Below are positions 5,156 to 6,856 of a stretch of DNA of 6,856 bases, one piece after another (positions within the stretch are counted from its first letter, which is position 1; every line of letters begins with the position of its first letter). Both the position numbers and the translations under genes were made by a program. The stretch lies in contig CACYDE010000295.1 of the NCBI GenBank assembly GCA_902773045.1, positions 1-6,856 on the forward strand. Direction: 5' to 3'. The stretch comes from an uncultured Ruminococcus sp. (lineage in GTDB: Bacteria; Bacillota; Clostridia; Oscillospirales; Acutalibacteraceae). The notes below the pieces were generated by a model. That model was not told where the DNA came from. It saw nothing but the letters and a program-made list of their open reading frames with translations, and did no database searches.

Positions 5156-6016
5156 TCAGTTCATAAAATCCCGATCCGCATATTTTCTCATGACGGCTGC
5201 AAAATTTTCGGATATGGCATAAGTTTCGATCTCGTCAAGCCCGGAAATTTCGTCTGCTACCGTGCCTGCACGGACATTTTTCGTAGCTACAATACATTCT
5301 TCATAGATCTCAAAGCTTGTATCTTCCTCATAACTCCCGTCATATTTCTCAATGCAGTGCATTACTCCGATAAGAGCGCCTCTCCCTTCCGACATATAAT
5401 CAATTGATTCAAGCCCTGAAACAGCCTCGCAGATCTCCGTCACTTCTTTTTCATTTGTGATCGCAACCGTTTTTCCGGCTTCGGAAGTATACGTGATCGT
5501 TTTTAAAAATGTCCGGCTTGATCTCGCGCTGTCATAATCATCATATCCGTCAACGTTATCTTCTTCCGCGAAGGAATCATCGTCTCCGTTCATTGGAGGA
5601 AATACTTCTTCGAGGGCGTCTCCGTTTTTCTCCGTAAGGGCATTATCCCCGTTAATCATAGGAACAGATTCCGCCATTGATGTGGTAAATAATTCAAAAT
5701 TCCCGCTTTGTTGAGAATCCCTTCCGTTTTCTTCCCCGGTGGCCTGTACAGCGTCGTTTTCCGCAATGCCATACATACGGTTAGTTTCATCTTCGCTGAA
5801 ACTATCTTTAATATTCATGATCCTAAAATAAATTATCTCTCTGACATCCGAACCGATTTCCGGAATCACAGCCACAGATAAAGAAGTGATAACACAGAGT
5901 GACGCCGCGGTCAGCGCAGCCCTTCTGTAAAACCGCCGCCTGCGGTCAAGCTCGATCGTTTTCATTGAATCCGCTTTTTCAAAAACAAAATTTTCGAAAT
6001 CAGCCCTACTCCTCAT
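5156..6016 (-). CDS. Single-pass membrane protein, probable anti-sigma factor
   Basis: This is a 286-residue protein I cannot assign to a named family. About 32 residues of charged N-terminus (ending ELDRRRRFYRR) precede one hydrophobic helix at about 33-51. By the positive-inside rule the N-terminus is cytosolic and the remaining 235 residues are outside. The outer part has a loosely ordered, very acidic segment (about 86-165, including GDDDSFAEED and GYDDYD), then a likely folded domain from about 168 to the end. Its start codon lies inside the sigma gene's last codons (11-base overlap) behind AGGAGGGG, so the two are translationally coupled. A sigma gene coupled to a one-helix protein with a short cytosolic tail is the usual arrangement of an ECF sigma and its membrane anti-sigma. 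However, no zinc-binding HxxxCxxC motif is visible, so the sigma-binding role is inferred from context only. An alternative is a membrane sensor or effector co-regulated with sigma. Confidence 0.85.
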   Translation of the reverse strand: MRSRADFENFVFEKADSMKTIELDRRRRFYRRAALTAASLCVITSLSVAVIPEIGSDVREIIYFRIMNIKDSFSEDETNRMYGIAENDAVQATGEENGRDSQQSGNFELFTTSMAESVPMINGDNALTEKNGDALEEVFPPMNGDDDSFAEEDNVDGYDDYDSARSSRTFLKTITYTSEAGKTVAITNEKEVTEICEAVSGLESIDYMSEGRGALIGVMHCIEKYDGSYEEDTSFEIYEECIVATKNVRAGTVADEISGLDEIETYAISENFAAVMRKYADRDFMN

Positions 6017-6563
6017 AAACGAACCCCTCCTCTTCCAGAATTTTTTTCAGCGCAGTCTTTCCGCGTGAGACATAGTTATCTATCTGTTTCACTGTTTTTT
6101 TCATTATCTCCGCTGTTTCTCTGTAAGTCATGTTTTCAAAATAAACAAGATGGAGCGCAGTTCTGTAATCTTCTTTCAGCTTCGGCAGCGCGTCGTGAAG
6201 GAGTACAGACTGTTCGTTTCTCAGAACATCGTTTTCAAAGTCAACATACTCCTTTCTTTTTTCAGCTGCGTCTTCGGATTCCAGCAATACCAAACGTTTA
6301 TTTTTCTTTATGTAGTTCACCGATTTGTTGTGAGCTATAGAAAAAAGATACGTTTTAAGCGAGGAATTGAAAGAAAACCTTTTAGGGTGAATGATAAGCT
6401 CGGCAAAACACTCCGCAGCAATATCCTCGGCTGTGTCTTCATTTCCGACATAACGGCAAATGAAAAATATCAGATTTTCACGAAACAGATCTATAATCAC
6501 CGAAAAAGCCGCTTTGTCTCCGTTCAAAAAATCGCGGTAGCTTTCCTCTGCCGAAGTCATCAT
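6006..6563 (-). CDS. ECF-type RNA polymerase sigma factor (sigma-70 family)
   Basis: This is a 185-residue protein of normal ECF sigma length. Sigma region 2 spans about residues 12-90. It has the AEDIAAECF motif (45-53) in place of the common AEDIVQEVF, and SLKTYLFSIAHNKSVNYIKKNKR-like sequence (from 68) covering the -10 recognition and melting helices, ending in a basic patch. Region 4 spans about 126-176, with LPKLKEDYRTALHLVYFE followed by a helix-turn-helix (MTYRETAEIM, then VSRGKTALKKIL) that would read the -35 element. It would direct core RNA polymerase to a small regulon, commonly including its own operon. The start has two adjacent ATG codons (6563 and 6560). The GGGGGAGGGG site is 3 bases from the first and 6 from the second, so translation may begin at the second. 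It overlaps the membrane protein gene downstream. The upstream region is almost entirely composite repeat copy 3. Confidence 0.93.
   Translation of the reverse strand: MMTSAEESYRDFLNGDKAAFSVIIDLFRENLIFFICRYVGNEDTAEDIAAECFAELIIHPKRFSFNSSLKTYLFSIAHNKSVNYIKKNKRLVLLESEDAAEKRKEYVDFENDVLRNEQSVLLHDALPKLKEDYRTALHLVYFENMTYRETAEIMKKTVKQIDNYVSRGKTALKKILEEEGFVYEE
6024..6031 (-). promoter_or_regulatory. Internal ribosome site for the membrane protein gene
   Basis: AGGAGGGG on the minus strand lies inside the last codons of the sigma gene, 7 bases ahead of the ATG at 6016. It fixes that start and shows that the two genes are translated from one message with coupled or closely timed initiation. Confidence 0.8.
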
Positions 6564-6588
6564 ACCCCTCCCCCGAGTTTTAATTAAT

Positions 6589-6708
6589 ACTCAAACTTCA
6601 GATAAATAAAATTACAATGAATGTATGGTCTATCGTGGATTGTCGATGGAAAGAATAGTTTTCGCTGTCGAATCCGAGATTGTTCTTCGGTCAAAGCTAT
6701 GGTCGTCA
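6589..6708 (-). repeat. Composite repeat copy 3, module C
   Basis: Read on the minus strand this matches 288-409 and 4772-4888, with more differences than copies 1 and 2 have from each other: for example CCATCGACAATCC where copy 1 has ACATCGACAACCC. Similarity ends at AAGTTTGAGT, 26 bases before the sigma-factor start codon. It is in direct orientation to copy 2 and inverted to copy 1. The sigma gene's promoter must lie within this repeat or in the 26-base gap. Confidence 0.82.
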
Positions 6709-6734
6709 CCCATACCCCCATACCCCCTTTCCCC
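6709..6734 (-). other. G-quadruplex-type G-run linker, copy 3
   Basis: On the minus strand four G-runs of 4, 5, 5 and 3 are separated by AAA, TAT and TAT, which satisfies the usual G-quadruplex pattern. It sits between the two-hairpin element and module C, upstream of the sigma gene. The same linker in copy 1 retains only short G-runs split by the inserted element. Confidence 0.55.
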
Positions 6735-6736
6735 AA

Positions 6737-6852
6737 TGTCATCAACTTAACGAGAAAACGTTTACGTTTTCTCAGTTAATTCAAAAACTATATAGAGTTA
6801 ATGAGATATTTATTTTTTAAGGAAATGCAAGCATTTCCTTAAGTTGATGACA
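6737..6852. mobile_element. Two-hairpin MITE-like element (module B), copy 2 of 2
   Basis: This 116-bp element has the same 14-bp terminal inverted repeats and the same two perfect hairpins as 161-277, in reverse orientation. The hairpins are GAGAAAACGT with its complement at about 6751-6772, and the GGAAATGC arms at about 6818-6842. The central spacer differs by several substitutions and one base of length. Here the flanks extend the inverted repeat (CAATG outside one end, CATTG outside the other), where copy 1 has CAATG on both sides. The window ends 4 bases beyond it, so any module A of this composite copy would be outside the window. Confidence 0.78.
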
Positions 6853-6856
6853 TTGC

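Overview
The window looks like a stretch of chromosome from a moderately AT-rich Gram-positive anaerobe. A Ruminococcus / [Eubacterium] siraeum type of Oscillospiraceae is my best guess. The grounds are two lipobox-bearing serpins of the kind known from that group, strong AGGAGG-type ribosome sites, TTG starts, and intergenic space filled with dispersed palindromic repeats. The assignment is an inference; there is no rRNA or other phylogenetic marker here.

All five supported genes lie on the minus strand, so transcription runs from right to left. At the right, an ECF-type sigma factor (6006-6563) overlaps by 11 bases a single-pass membrane protein (5156-6016) with the layout of a cognate anti-sigma factor or sensor. 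A repeat-packed gap (about 4683-5131) follows. Next come two paralogous lipoprotein serpins in tandem (3174-4619 and 1624-3015), then an unrecognised cytosolic protein of about 166 residues (812-1312) ending at a strong intrinsic terminator (721-757). The serpins have intact inhibitory hinges but different reactive loops. They are probably surface-anchored protease inhibitors with different targets. Whether the sigma/anti-sigma pair controls them is unknown; adjacency is the only hint.

The less ordinary part is the intergenic DNA. A modular composite repeat occurs three times: plus strand at 44-409, minus strand at 4772-5131, and minus strand at 6589-6856, running off the window. Its modules are: A, about 85 bp; a C-rich/G-rich linker; an optional 116-117 bp two-hairpin element with 14-bp terminal inverted repeats (B); and C, about 120 bp. 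B sits in the G-run linker in copies 1 and 3 and is absent from copy 2, which carries a different GC-rich insert between A and the linker. A separate family of short palindromic elements (D) lies upstream of each serpin. Copies 1 and 3 form inverted repeats around all five genes, and copies 2 and 3 are direct repeats around the sigma/anti-sigma pair. The arrangement could therefore support inversion or deletion. No tRNA, rRNA, CRISPR array or transposase gene was seen.
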